A stretch of DNA of 39,760 nucleotides from DATCJY01 sp036562565 (GCA_036562565.1 DATCJY010000092.1:1-39760); one strand, 5' to 3'; positions 24,540 through 33,133 are shown, counted from the stretch's first letter. Program-made: numbers and translations. The notes: generated by a model not told the origin, from the letters alone.

Positions 24540-25624
24540 TTATCGCTGTTCGAGATGAATGGTAAGATTTTCGATGGGTGGTTGATAGAGCAAGCAATCA
24601 CAAGTTTCCCAAAATGGTTCGGTATAATTACTGTTTTTCGGCATACCATAATCGTCATTAAATTTTCCTTTTTCGAATGAATCAACGAATGAAACATTTT
24701 CAATAAAGAGTTCATCCACTCTGAAGATGCGGGTGTAATCGTCATCCTTGTTGTGCTTAATCCGATATTCGAGAAGGACCTTTGCATACACTAATCGCTC
24801 AAGACTTTATGGTTCATTTGCTTCAAGACTATCGTCATTCTTGAATACCATGAATACTTCTTTTCTTACGCGTTCAATTTCGGTATTTGCTAAGTGGTTC
24901 CTACCTACAAAACTTTCATCCATTATGTTGTAGTGGATGTAATGTGTATTTCGTTCCAGCTTGCCAACCATTGTTCCGGCCTTGTTATAAATCGATGATT
25001 GATTGCTTTCGCTTGGATTGCTCACGTATCGCAGGGAGTGCTTTTTGGTGAAAACATCAGGAAAACATTCTGTGGGAGGGTAGGGTACTCCAGGCTCAAG
25101 ATGTAGTTCGGTTTTGCGATTTTCCTTCGCTTTCTCGAGCTCTTTGTTTACCAAACTTCGATAGATTTTTCTATGCAAGTTGAAGCGTTCTTTATTTCTC
25201 TTGGATAGATATTCCACTTTACCATCCGAATAATGCGAAATGGTGTCATTACTTGTTTGATAGCTGCGATAGCATGCACTGGTTACGTGATAAGTGCTTT
25301 TCTTTCTGCTTGAGAAATGTTTACTTCATTTACAAGATGAGTTCTTTCTTGTAGTGTGATAGTATCACGATTTGAAAGGTCCGGAAATGCGATATAGAGG
25401 GGTTCATAAGAAACATGCCGAAAGAGAAGCGTGTCATTACTTTTCAGATGTCGCAAATCATTCCATTGCAATATTCCATTTAAATCGGTTTGGGTAATGA
25501 AGTAGCTTTTGTTGACGATGACATGAACGAACGAAATGGGTTGGTTGTAATGGTCCACTAATACAGTCTGTCCATTGGACGTTAGAGCAGTCAAGGTTAA
25601 TAGGACGAATAGGATGTCTTTCAA
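24540..25624 (-). pseudogene. Broken carboxypeptidase-regulatory-like exported protein gene
   Basis: One gene can be rebuilt from three pieces on the minus strand. Piece 1 (25624-25283) has a signal-peptide-like start KDILFVLLTLTALTSNGQ after a TTG, then a carboxypeptidase-regulatory-like domain (DLNGILQWNDL, FRHVSYEPLYIAF). Its frame ends at a TAA (25283-25285). Backing up one base at the A-run 25298-25301 opens a frame reading STYHVTSACYRSYQTSNDT, which joins piece 2 (25217-24807). Piece 2 stops at an in-frame TAA (24807-24809), and the same frame continues as ERLVYAKVLLEYRIKHNKDDD (piece 3) to 24540. So there is one frameshift and one nonsense codon in a protein of about 360 residues. A good promoter (25719-25749) remains. 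Family members of this type have no assigned function known to me. A sequencing error could explain the frameshift but not easily both lesions. Confidence 0.7.
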
Positions 25625-25718
25625 AATATTATTTGATTTGATAAAAAAGTGAGTACAGGATGATATTCCAATACTCCCAGTATTAGTAATTGATTTCCAA
25701 ATCAACTTTGCTCACTAA

Positions 25719-25749
25719 CGAAAATACAAACCATGGCTCACATTCCAAA
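25719..25749 (-). promoter_or_regulatory. Promoter of the broken carboxypeptidase-like gene
   Basis: On the minus strand TTTG (25749-25746), a 19-base spacer and TATTTTCG (25726-25719) give a near-consensus promoter. It lies about 95 bases upstream of the TTG start at 25624. Confidence 0.5.
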
Positions 25750-25810
25750 TCATCTCCTTTCATCCAAATTTTGATGTTGTATAAATTATTTTAGTTGAGA
25801 TGTCTTCATC

Positions 25811-26923
25811 TTAACCATTCTGTTCTGTTACATTTTGTTGAATTTGCATCTGAACTTGAACTGACTCATGGTGGATTAAATTTAGCAGTCTCGTAATAAA
25901 CTCTTCACTCAAGCCCATTGCCTTACACAGCGCTACGCGTGAGTTGAGAATCTGTTCCCAGCGATTAACTTGAAGGATTGTTACGTTGTTATCGCGTTTG
26001 TATTCACCAATTTTTTCTGCCACCTTCATTCTGCGTGCGAGTCGTTGCATGATTTCATCATCAAGTTGATCGATTTCTGTCCGCAATTCACTGAGCGTGT
26101 CTTTGAAAGAAGCGTTATCAGTATTTACTGTGCGCACTACAAGTTCGTCAGCAATTTTTGCCAATGTTGATGGAGTGATTTGCTGCATCGCATCGCTGAG
26201 TGCCGCGTCTGGGTGGATGTGGCTTTCGATCATCAATCCTGTCATGTCTAGGTCCAATGCCTTTTGGGAAATGAATGCGATAAGTTCGCGATTGCCCGCA
26301 ATGTGACTCGGGTCGCAAATGATATCCATCTCCGGAATGCGTGTCTTGAGCGCAATTGGTAAATCCCACATCGGTGCATTGCGGAAAGGTCCTTTTTCAT
26401 AGGATGAAAATCCACGATGAATGGCGGCTAGTTGAGTTATGCCCGCTTTGTTCAATCGCTCGAGCGCGCCTATCCACAACTCCAAATCAGGATTGACGGG
26501 GTTTTTTACAAGTACCGGAATTTTTACGCCTTGCAGCGCATCTGCAATTTCTTGTATAGAGAACGGATTGACCGTGGTACGCGCACCAATCCATAGAAAG
26601 TCCACACCGGCTTTGAGACACGCTTCTACGTGAGCGGCATTGGCTACTTCTGTTGTTACGGGTAGACCGGTTGCCTTTCCTGCTTTTACAAGCCAATCAA
26701 GTCCTTTGTTTCCTGCGCCTTCGTATTGCCCGGGACGCGTACGTGGCTTCCAGATGCCGGCTCGCAAGGCGTGCACTTTGCCTGTAGCAGCAAGTTGTTG
26801 CGCGGTGGCCATCATTTGCTCTTCTGATTCAGCGCTACATGGTCCGCTGATGATGATAGGACGTTTTGAATTCATCCATGATGCTATTGGTTCGAGTTGT
26901 ATGGTCTTTTTTGACATGGTCAT
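25811..26923 (-). CDS. Bifunctional DAHP synthase/chorismate mutase
   Basis: A 370-residue fusion. Residues 1-260 are a type I-beta (KDO8P-synthase-like) 3-deoxy-7-phosphoheptulonate synthase that condenses PEP with erythrose 4-phosphate: IISGPCSAES, RAGIWKPRTRPGQYEG, AAIHRGFSSYEK and DPSHIAGNR are present. Residues 273-360 are an AroQ chorismate mutase helix bundle with ELRTEIDQLDDEIMQRLARRMKVAEKIGEYK and a distal arginine/glutamine set. Joining the first and the branch-point step in one chain allows chorismate or prephenate to control DAHP synthase, as reported for related fusions. The ATG overlaps the tyrA stop (ATGA, 26920-26923). It is the last gene of the aromatic operon. Its own symbol is uncertain (aroG- or aroF-like plus pheA CM). 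Confidence 0.93.
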   Translation of the reverse strand: MTMSKKTIQLEPIASWMNSKRPIIISGPCSAESEEQMMATAQQLAATGKVHALRAGIWKPRTRPGQYEGAGNKGLDWLVKAGKATGLPVTTEVANAAHVEACLKAGVDFLWIGARTTVNPFSIQEIADALQGVKIPVLVKNPVNPDLELWIGALERLNKAGITQLAAIHRGFSSYEKGPFRNAPMWDLPIALKTRIPEMDIICDPSHIAGNRELIAFISQKALDLDMTGLMIESHIHPDAALSDAMQQITPSTLAKIADELVVRTVNTDNASFKDTLSELRTEIDQLDDEIMQRLARRMKVAEKIGEYKRDNNVTILQVNRWEQILNSRVALCKAMGLSEEFITRLLNLIHHESVQVQMQIQQNVTEQNG

Positions 26924-27801
26924 TTGATTTGAGATGTGAGAGTTGTTGCATGTTGCTGTTTATCCAACACGTGACGGATTTGATTGGCTCGCGTCATTAC
27001 GCGTATGAGTTCATCGGTATCCTTTTTCATGAGTGCGTATTGAAAATGCTGCAAATGCATGATGTATTCAAGCAATGCTTGACTGAGATAATGTGCGTTT
27101 TGTTCAAAGATGGGAGCCCACATGGCTGGTGAACTTTTGGCCAACCTCACTGTGGATGCGAATCCACTACCCGCCAGGTTGAAGATGTTCTTCTCATCTT
27201 TTTCAATATCGAGCACTGTTTGTCCTAAAAGGAAAGAACTCACATGCGATAGATGAGAGACGTAGGCCACGTGCTTATCATGTTCTTCGGGATGCATGTA
27301 GATGGTGTTCATGCCGATGGTATCAAATACATGCAACGCCTTTTCCAATGCTCGCTGTGATGAAAGCTCATGCTCACAAATGATGTTGGTTTTGCCAACA
27401 AACAACCCTTTGAAAGCCGCACCGGGACCGGAGTTCTCGGTTCCTGCAATCGGGTGGGCGGCCACATATTGATGCCGCTTTGGATGATTGGCTACCGATT
27501 GACAAATCCTTCCTTTTGTAGAACCAAGGTCTATGACAATCGCATTATCAGAGACCATGTCAAGTATGTGAGAAAGTTGTTGGAGCAATGCATTTACAGG
27601 AATCGCTAGGATGACAAGCTCGGCTTGTTGAACGGCTTCTTCAATGTTGTTGACAGCATCAACAATTCCTAACTCAAGTGCTTGTGTAGCGTTCTCTTCT
27701 GAGCAATCTACTCCAATGAGCGAGTTAGCTATGCCATGATGACGTAGGTCGAGCGCAATGCTGCCACCAATTAGTCCGAGACCAACGATGGTTGTTTTCA
27801 T
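26920..27801 (-). CDS. tyrA: Prephenate dehydrogenase
   Basis: Converts prephenate to 4-hydroxyphenylpyruvate with NAD(P)+. The product is 293 residues starting MKTTIVGLGLIGGS, a Rossmann glycine motif at residues 7-13. DLGSTKGRI, HPIAGTENSGPGAA and the SHLSHVSSFLLG segment match the family. There is no ACT or chorismate mutase domain. The frame extends 31 codons into the aminotransferase gene, but the ATG at 27801 overlaps that gene's stop by four bases (ATGA), which supports this start. Confidence 0.93.
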   Translation of the reverse strand: MKTTIVGLGLIGGSIALDLRHHGIANSLIGVDCSEENATQALELGIVDAVNNIEEAVQQAELVILAIPVNALLQQLSHILDMVSDNAIVIDLGSTKGRICQSVANHPKRHQYVAAHPIAGTENSGPGAAFKGLFVGKTNIICEHELSSQRALEKALHVFDTIGMNTIYMHPEEHDKHVAYVSHLSHVSSFLLGQTVLDIEKDEKNIFNLAGSGFASTVRLAKSSPAMWAPIFEQNAHYLSQALLEYIMHLQHFQYALMKKDTDELIRVMTRANQIRHVLDKQQHATTLTSQIK

Positions 27802-28994
27802 ATGCTGAGTTCTTTTGGAGTAGAGTGAATTTGTTGATATGTGTACTGCTTGATGCGCTGCAATGCTTCGTTCAGTTTTTCTTCGTTTGCACAAAGCGAT
27901 ATGCGTATGAATCCCTCACCGTTCTTGCCGAAGATGAATCCCGGTGTGATGAACACATGTGTGGCATAGAGGATTTCATCAATCCATTGTGCTACATCCG
28001 GTATGCGCTCCGGAATTCGTGCCCATACGAACAGTCCGGATTGTTCTTTGGAATAAGTGCATTGCAACACATCGAGTATTTGGTAGGCAAGCTCTTTGCG
28101 TTGTGCATAGATTTTATTCAAAGGTTGGAACCAGGTATCATCGAGTTGCAATGCAACAGCGGCTGCCTCTTGCAAGCCGAGGAACATACCCGAGTCCATG
28201 TTGCTTTTTACTTTGAGTATGGCATCGATGAATTCTTGCTTAGCCGCTGCCCATCCGATGCGCCAACCCGCCATGTTGTGCGATTTGCTCAGCGAGTTTA
28301 ATTCAATTGCAATGTCCTTTGCTCCATCAATGGATAAGATGCTAAATGGTGATTCATTCAAGATAAGCGAGTACGGATTGTCGTTGATGAGTAAGATGTT
28401 GTGCGCTTTTGCAAACTGAACAATGCTTTCCAACTCCGCTTCAGACGCGATTTTCCCGGTGGGCATGTGAGGATAATTGATCACCATCATTTTGGTGCGC
28501 GATAAATCACATTTCTGCAATTCATCTATGTTGATGCTCCAATTGTGCTCTTCTCGCAAATCGTAACATTGCACTTGCGCACCTACCAATTTTGCTACGC
28601 TGCTGTAAGTTGGATAACCCGGATCGGGAATCAATACTTCATCACCTTCGTTGAGGAATGCCATCATGATGTGCATGATGCCTTCTTTGGAACCCATGAG
28701 TGGAAGTATCTCCGTGTCATGATTTAGCTCTACGCCATATGTCTTGTGATAGAAGTGTGCAATGTTTTTGCGCAAGGTCGGAATGCCTTTGTAACTCTGG
28801 TATCCGTGGCTGGTGGACATTTGTGCACTATTGTTGAGTGCAGCAATAACGGCAGGATGTGGGGGCATGTCCGGACTACCGATGCCGAGATTGATAACAG
28901 GTAGCTCAGGTGTGTCCAGCGTGCGCACTTCTGCAAGTTTCTTGCTGAAGTAATATTCTTCTACTTGTGCTATTCTGTTGGCAGTTGTGATCAT
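27798..28994 (-). CDS. Class I/II PLP-dependent aminotransferase, probably aromatic
   Basis: A 398-residue fold-type I aminotransferase. The PLP lysine is K237 in SLSKSHNMAGWRIGW. The NYPHMPTG loop (173-180) replaces the more usual NYPNNPTG, and DPGYPTY and GIGSPDMPP are present. Between pheA and tyrA it probably transaminates phenylpyruvate and 4-hydroxyphenylpyruvate, or prephenate, to the amino acids. Sequence alone cannot separate these from LL-diaminopimelate-like or aspartate activities. It starts one base after the pheA stop and overlaps tyrA by four. Confidence 0.88.
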   Translation of the reverse strand: MITTANRIAQVEEYYFSKKLAEVRTLDTPELPVINLGIGSPDMPPHPAVIAALNNSAQMSTSHGYQSYKGIPTLRKNIAHFYHKTYGVELNHDTEILPLMGSKEGIMHIMMAFLNEGDEVLIPDPGYPTYSSVAKLVGAQVQCYDLREEHNWSINIDELQKCDLSRTKMMVINYPHMPTGKIASEAELESIVQFAKAHNILLINDNPYSLILNESPFSILSIDGAKDIAIELNSLSKSHNMAGWRIGWAAAKQEFIDAILKVKSNMDSGMFLGLQEAAAVALQLDDTWFQPLNKIYAQRKELAYQILDVLQCTYSKEQSGLFVWARIPERIPDVAQWIDEILYATHVFITPGFIFGKNGEGFIRISLCANEEKLNEALQRIKQYTYQQIHSTPKELSI

Positions 28995-28995
28995 A

Positions 28996-29841
28996 TCAAT
29001 TCAATTGAAGCGTTGCTTTTTTGTATTCACCAAGGATGTTAAGGTTGCGCACCTGGCGCAAGAGTTTCTGAATGGCGTCATCGTAATTGGAGCGTGTATG
29101 CCATTCTATATCGAGGTGAATGGAGTATTCACTGGGTTTGCCAATGATTGGAATGGACTGAATTTTCAGAAGGTTGATGTGATTGTCCTTCAGAATAGTT
29201 AGCGTATCGGCTAACGTTCCAACTTGGTGTGCGACATCGAAATAGATACTTGCTTTGTTGCTTTCACTCAGATTCTCGTATGCTTTTTTGGAAAGAATAA
29301 GGAATCGCGTAAAATTCTTTTTATGTGTTTCAATACGCTTTTCAAGTATCTCCAATCCAAATTGTTTGGCTGCATATTCATTGGCAATTGCAGCGGTATT
29401 GCGCAATTGCTGTTGGCTCACTTTCATGGCTGAAAGAGCAGTATCATCGCTTTCAATGAGTTGTATCCCTTTTAATTGGTTGAGATAGACCGAGCATTGT
29501 CGGATGGCCATGGGATGTGACTCAATTGTTTTGATGTCTTCCAATTGCACTCCAGGCAAGGCAAGTAGGTGCATTTGAATGGGCAGATAGATTTCACCCA
29601 CAATGAAGAATTGATAGTCTTGAAGTAGGAAGTAATTGGGAAGTATGCTGCCTGCAATGGCATTTTCAATGGCCATCACGGCATAGTCCGATTCATCTTG
29701 TTTCAATGATTCACACAATTGATAGAATGAGAGACATTCTATCGTGTCAATGTTTTCACCGAAATAGCGCTGTGCGGCTATCTCGTGAAAGCTTGTACTG
29801 ATGCCTTGTATCGCGACTTTTAGTTTCTTACTTGAATGCAT
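28996..29841 (-). CDS. pheA: Prephenate dehydratase
   Basis: Decarboxylates and dehydrates prephenate to phenylpyruvate. It has 281 residues: the catalytic PDT domain (about 6-185, with AVMAIENAIAGSI and the NFTRF motif at 176-180) and a C-terminal ACT domain (about 197-275). No chorismate mutase domain is fused here; that activity is on the DAHP synthase at the other end of the operon. In the ACT domain the usual phenylalanine-binding ESRP reads QSIP (228-231). It is the first structural gene of the operon, and the attenuator terminator ends 19 bases before its ATG. Confidence 0.92.
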   Translation of the reverse strand: MHSSKKLKVAIQGISTSFHEIAAQRYFGENIDTIECLSFYQLCESLKQDESDYAVMAIENAIAGSILPNYFLLQDYQFFIVGEIYLPIQMHLLALPGVQLEDIKTIESHPMAIRQCSVYLNQLKGIQLIESDDTALSAMKVSQQQLRNTAAIANEYAAKQFGLEILEKRIETHKKNFTRFLILSKKAYENLSESNKASIYFDVAHQVGTLADTLTILKDNHINLLKIQSIPIIGKPSEYSIHLDIEWHTRSNYDDAIQKLLRQVRNLNILGEYKKATLQLN

Positions 29842-29859
29842 AAAAAAGGATATAAAAAC

Positions 29860-29889
29860 AAAAAGTCCCGAATCAATTCGGGACTTTTT
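29860..29889 (-). terminator. Attenuator terminator in the aromatic operon leader
   Basis: On the minus strand AAAAAGTCCCGAA (29889-29877) pairs with TTCGGGACTTTTT (29872-29860) around a four-base loop, followed by a U-rich run (TTTTTGTTTTTATA). It is a strong intrinsic terminator placed between the leader peptide and pheA, not after a gene. Its 5' arm contains GTCCCG, which can instead pair with CGGGAC (29946-29941) inside the leader ORF. That gives two exclusive structures: terminator or antiterminator. Confidence 0.82.
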
Positions 29890-29911
29890 GGAGTATCTGT
29901 AATTATTTATT

Positions 29912-29995
29912 TCACCTTAAACAATACGATATCTCTTCAGGTCCCGCAGGGCTTGAATAATAGAACCAGAAGAAATAAAATCGATTGTTGAACAT
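29912..29995 (-). CDS. Aromatic amino-acid leader peptide
   Basis: A 27-codon ORF that begins ATG (29995-29993) after an A-rich stretch and ends TGA (29914-29912). Codons 6-13 (29980-29957) are TTT TAT TTC TTC TGG TTC TAT TAT, giving FYFFWFYY: four Phe, three Tyr and one Trp in a row. The rest reads SSPAGPEEISYCLR. Such a run is a hallmark of ribosome-mediated attenuation. When charged Phe/Tyr tRNA is scarce the ribosome should stall there, leaving the CGGGAC segment (codons 17-19) free to form an antiterminator and let pheA-tyrA be transcribed. When they are plentiful the ribosome runs over that segment and the terminator forms. The peptide itself probably has no other role. Confidence 0.82.
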   Translation of the reverse strand: MFNNRFYFFWFYYSSPAGPEEISYCLR

Positions 29996-30017
29996 GGGTT
30001 TGTTTCTTTTTCAGTGG

Positions 30018-30025
30018 CAAATGTA
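30018..30025 (-). promoter_or_regulatory. -7 element of the aromatic operon promoter
   Basis: TACATTTG on the minus strand is an exact TAnnTTTG box. It puts the transcript start near 30010, about 15 bases before the leader peptide ATG and about 170 before pheA. No clear TTTG is seen at the expected distance upstream, so the -33 element is weak or different. Confidence 0.6.
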
Positions 30026-30071
30026 TGAGTGAGTTTTGCCCAATGAGCGCATATCCCCCAAAATGGGAGCA

Positions 30072-30101
30072 TAAAAAAGTGGGATTAACCAATCCCACTT
30101 T
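30072..30101 (-). terminator. Intrinsic terminator of the beta-oxidation operon
   Basis: On the minus strand AAAGTGGGATT (30101-30091) pairs with AATCCCACTTT (30086-30076) around GGTT, followed by TTTTAT. It lies 27 bases after the acyl-CoA dehydrogenase stop and separates that operon from the aromatic operon promoter. Confidence 0.88.
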
Positions 30102-30127
30102 CTTCCATCCATGTGATGTTATCTCTA

Positions 30128-31915
30128 TTAGAAGCAGTATTTATTCGCCTCAATCACTTTAGCGGCTATTGCGCGTTTTGATTCTTTGATGTTGAATGGT
30201 TCAATCTTTGTGAATCTGCGCAAGCCCATAAGCATCATGCGTAGTTCATCACCTTCGGCAAATGACAACAAAGCTGTTTTACCTTTTGATGAGATGACTT
30301 CTGATGCATCGTAGAAGAATGAACGCAAAATTTCTTTTTGAATATCTACATTCATGCCTTTGGATGCCATCTTCTCTACACGCAACAACAGGGATTCCGC
30401 CACATAAGTATAAATAGCCATGTCGGAAATAGCCATCAATACTTCTTGTTCTTTGGTGAGTTGCATCATGAGCTTTTGAACTGCAGAACCGGCAACCATC
30501 AACACAGCTTTCTTAAAGTTTTTGAGGTAACCGTGGCATTCTTCGAAAATATCGGCAGGAGCATCTCCGAATTCAGGAATGGACATGAGCTCATTGGCAA
30601 CATTCATTGCCGGAGTCATCAAATCCAACTCGCCTTTCATCGCTTTCTTCAAAATCATATCAACGGTAAGCAAGCGGTTGATTTCGTTGGTGCCTTCAAA
30701 GATGCGGTTGATGCGCGCATCACGGTATGAGCGCTCAACGCGTGTTTCAGCGCTGTACCCCATGCCACCATGTACTTGTACACCTTCATCTACTACGAAG
30801 TCCAATGTTTCAGAACCGTATACTTTGAGAATAGCACATTCAGGTGCAAAGGATGCAATACCTTTCAAAGTAGCTTGTCCTTTGCTCATGCCGCCTTCTA
30901 CTAAGGATTGGATGGCATCATCGATATTTTGTGATGCACGGTAGAGAGCAGACTCCAATGCATAGCACTTGATGGTTTGGTCGGCTATCTTTTGACGTAT
31001 TGCACCATACTTGGAGATAGGACGACCGAATTGCTCGCGCTCATTGGCATAGCGAACCGTATCGGTAACAGTTCCTTTAGCTCCTCCCAATACACCACCG
31101 GCAAGCTTGATACGACCGATGTTCAAAATGTTTACTGCAATCTTGAAACCGTTGCCTCTTTCACTTAATAAGTTCTCTACCGGAACCTTCACATTGTTGA
31201 AGAAAATCTGACGTGTAGATGAACCTTTGATACCCATTTTCTTCTCCTCAGGGTTGAAAGAGATGCCTTCCATGTCTTTGGTAACGATGAATGCAGATAG
31301 GTTCTCATCGTTGTCAATCTTTGCAAATACAGTGAAGACATCAGCGAAGCCACCATTGGTGATCCACATCTTCTGGCCATTGAGGATGTAGTAATTGCCA
31401 TCTTCGGAAAGAACAGCTTTGGTTTTGCCGCTGTTCGCATCGCTACCGGCACTTGGCTCTGTCAAGCAATAACATGCTTTCCATTCTCCCGAAGCCAACT
31501 TCGGAATAAACTTTTTGCGTTGTTCGTCATTACCATAGTAGAGGATAGGCAGGGTGCCTATTCCGGTGTGAGCACCATATGCCACACTGAAAGAGTGACC
31601 TTGACCAAGAGCTTCTGTTACGAGCATGGTGGTCTTGAAGTCCATACCCATACCGCCCAAATCTTCGGGAATTGAGATGCCAAGTAGCCCAAGTTCGCCT
31701 GCTTTGTCAAGAATTCTTTGCATCAACCCTTCTTCCTGATGATCGATGGCATCGAGCTTGGGAACAATCTCTTGCTCGATGAAGTCTTCACACATTTTCT
31801 TCATCATCAGTTGTTCTTCACTCCATTCTTCCGGAATGAAAATCTCTGATGGCTTTGTATCACGGATGAGGAATTCACCGCCTGTGATGGGTTTTAAAAC
31901 TGCTTCTTGTGACAT
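30128..31915 (-). CDS. Acyl-CoA dehydrogenase with C-terminal extension (VLCAD-like)
   Basis: A 595-residue acyl-CoA dehydrogenase, about 200 residues longer than the one at 2289-3428. The core (about 30-420) has CLTEPSAGSD, the WITNGGFAD flavin-contact stretch and MRL-type ending RIFEGTNEINR with the catalytic glutamate. The additional helical C-terminal part (about 430-595) resembles that of very-long-chain dehydrogenases. It is the last gene of the marR-fadB-fadA unit, 42 bases after the thiolase, and supplies the first oxidation step. Long-chain preference is inferred from its length. Confidence 0.9.
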   Translation of the reverse strand: MSQEAVLKPITGGEFLIRDTKPSEIFIPEEWSEEQLMMKKMCEDFIEQEIVPKLDAIDHQEEGLMQRILDKAGELGLLGISIPEDLGGMGMDFKTTMLVTEALGQGHSFSVAYGAHTGIGTLPILYYGNDEQRKKFIPKLASGEWKACYCLTEPSAGSDANSGKTKAVLSEDGNYYILNGQKMWITNGGFADVFTVFAKIDNDENLSAFIVTKDMEGISFNPEEKKMGIKGSSTRQIFFNNVKVPVENLLSERGNGFKIAVNILNIGRIKLAGGVLGGAKGTVTDTVRYANEREQFGRPISKYGAIRQKIADQTIKCYALESALYRASQNIDDAIQSLVEGGMSKGQATLKGIASFAPECAILKVYGSETLDFVVDEGVQVHGGMGYSAETRVERSYRDARINRIFEGTNEINRLLTVDMILKKAMKGELDLMTPAMNVANELMSIPEFGDAPADIFEECHGYLKNFKKAVLMVAGSAVQKLMMQLTKEQEVLMAISDMAIYTYVAESLLLRVEKMASKGMNVDIQKEILRSFFYDASEVISSKGKTALLSFAEGDELRMMLMGLRRFTKIEPFNIKESKRAIAAKVIEANKYCF

Positions 31916-31957
31916 GATTCTATTTGTTCAATTCGTTTATTATTCTATCTATTTAAA

Positions 31958-33133
31958 TCAGTTTAATAGCTCGAATACTCCGGCAGCACCTTGTCCTGTA
32001 CCTACGCACATGGTAACAACACCATACTTGCCGTTCCTTCTCCTAAGCTCATTAAAGAGTTGTACAGAGAGCTTAGCACCGGTGCAACCAAGCGGGTGAC
32101 CAAGCGCAATGGCACCACCGTTTACATTCACGATATCGGGATTGATGCCTAGCTCGCGAATCACAGCAACACTTTGCGATGCAAATGCTTCGTTCAATTC
32201 AAACAAGTCGATATCGCCCATTGAAAGACCTGCACGCTTCAAAGCACCCGGTACAGCGAAGATCGGTCCTACACCCATGATCCGTGGTTCAAGGGCCGCA
32301 ACATGATAACTCTTCAGCTGTGCAATTGGTTTTACGTTGAGTTCTTTCAACATCTTCTCCGATACAACCATTACAAATGCCGCACCATCAGATGTTTGTG
32401 ATGAGTTGCCTGCTGTGACAGTTCCTTTTGCATCGAATACAGGCTTCAACTTGGCAAGTGCTTCGAGTGAGGTGTCTTTACGTGGTCCCTCATCTTGGCT
32501 TACGGTGTATTTGCGTTCTTGGCGTTTATCGTTCTCTACAAAGATTTCAGTTACTTCAACGGGAACTATCTCATCCTTGAATTTGCCTTCAGCAATGGCG
32601 GCAAGTGCTTTCTTATGGGAGCTCACAGAGAAGATGTCTTGCTCTTCGCGCGATACATTGTAATCTTTTGCAACAGCTTCTGCGGTCAAACCCATTCCCC
32701 AATACCAATCAGGATGTTGTTTTGCTACACGGGCATTCGGAACAATGCGCCATCCGCCAAATGGAATAGGAGACATGGTTTCAACTCCACCGGCTATGAT
32801 GCAATCGGCAAGGCCGGCATGAATCTTAGCTGCTGCAATGGCGATGGTTTCCAGCCCGCTTGAGCAGTAACGGTTGACGGTCATGCCCGGAACCTTGTCC
32901 GTATTCAATCCCATCAGTGATATCATACGACCTACGTTGAGTCCTTGTTCAGCTTCAGGTGTTGCATTACCTACAATCACATCATCGATGAGGTTCTTAT
33001 CCAATTGAGGAAAGTCAGCTACCAAGCGTTCAATCACTTTCGCACCCAATTCATCTGCGCGATAGAATTTGAAAAATCCTCTTGGAGCTTTTGCTACCGC
33101 TGTTCTATATCCGGCAATTATGTATGCGTCCAT
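31958..33133 (-). CDS. fadA: Acetyl-CoA acyltransferase (3-ketoacyl-CoA thiolase)
   Basis: The 391-residue thiolase cleaves 3-ketoacyl-CoA in the last step of beta-oxidation. The acylated cysteine is C90 (NRYCSSGLETIA), H346 is in GGAIALGHPLGCTG, and the general-base cysteine is C376 in CVGTGQGAAG. It is complete. It is separated from the upstream fadB-like gene by 316 bases that hold a decayed gene and a hairpin (33165-33192). Confidence 0.93.
   Translation of the reverse strand: MDAYIIAGYRTAVAKAPRGFFKFYRADELGAKVIERLVADFPQLDKNLIDDVIVGNATPEAEQGLNVGRMISLMGLNTDKVPGMTVNRYCSSGLETIAIAAAKIHAGLADCIIAGGVETMSPIPFGGWRIVPNARVAKQHPDWYWGMGLTAEAVAKDYNVSREEQDIFSVSSHKKALAAIAEGKFKDEIVPVEVTEIFVENDKRQERKYTVSQDEGPRKDTSLEALAKLKPVFDAKGTVTAGNSSQTSDGAAFVMVVSEKMLKELNVKPIAQLKSYHVAALEPRIMGVGPIFAVPGALKRAGLSMGDIDLFELNEAFASQSVAVIRELGINPDIVNVNGGAIALGHPLGCTGAKLSVQLFNELRRRNGKYGVVTMCVGTGQGAAGVFELLN

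Noticed and set aside
24449..24787. 112-residue minus-strand ORF
   Set aside because: It is a different frame of the broken carboxypeptidase-like gene; the frame that continues piece 2 in register is the one with protein-like sequence.
25295..25303. Programmed -1 frameshift at the A-run
   Set aside because: The tetranucleotide A-AAA is slippery, but there is no strong heptamer or evident downstream stimulator, and a separate nonsense codon occurs in the same gene, so decay is simpler.
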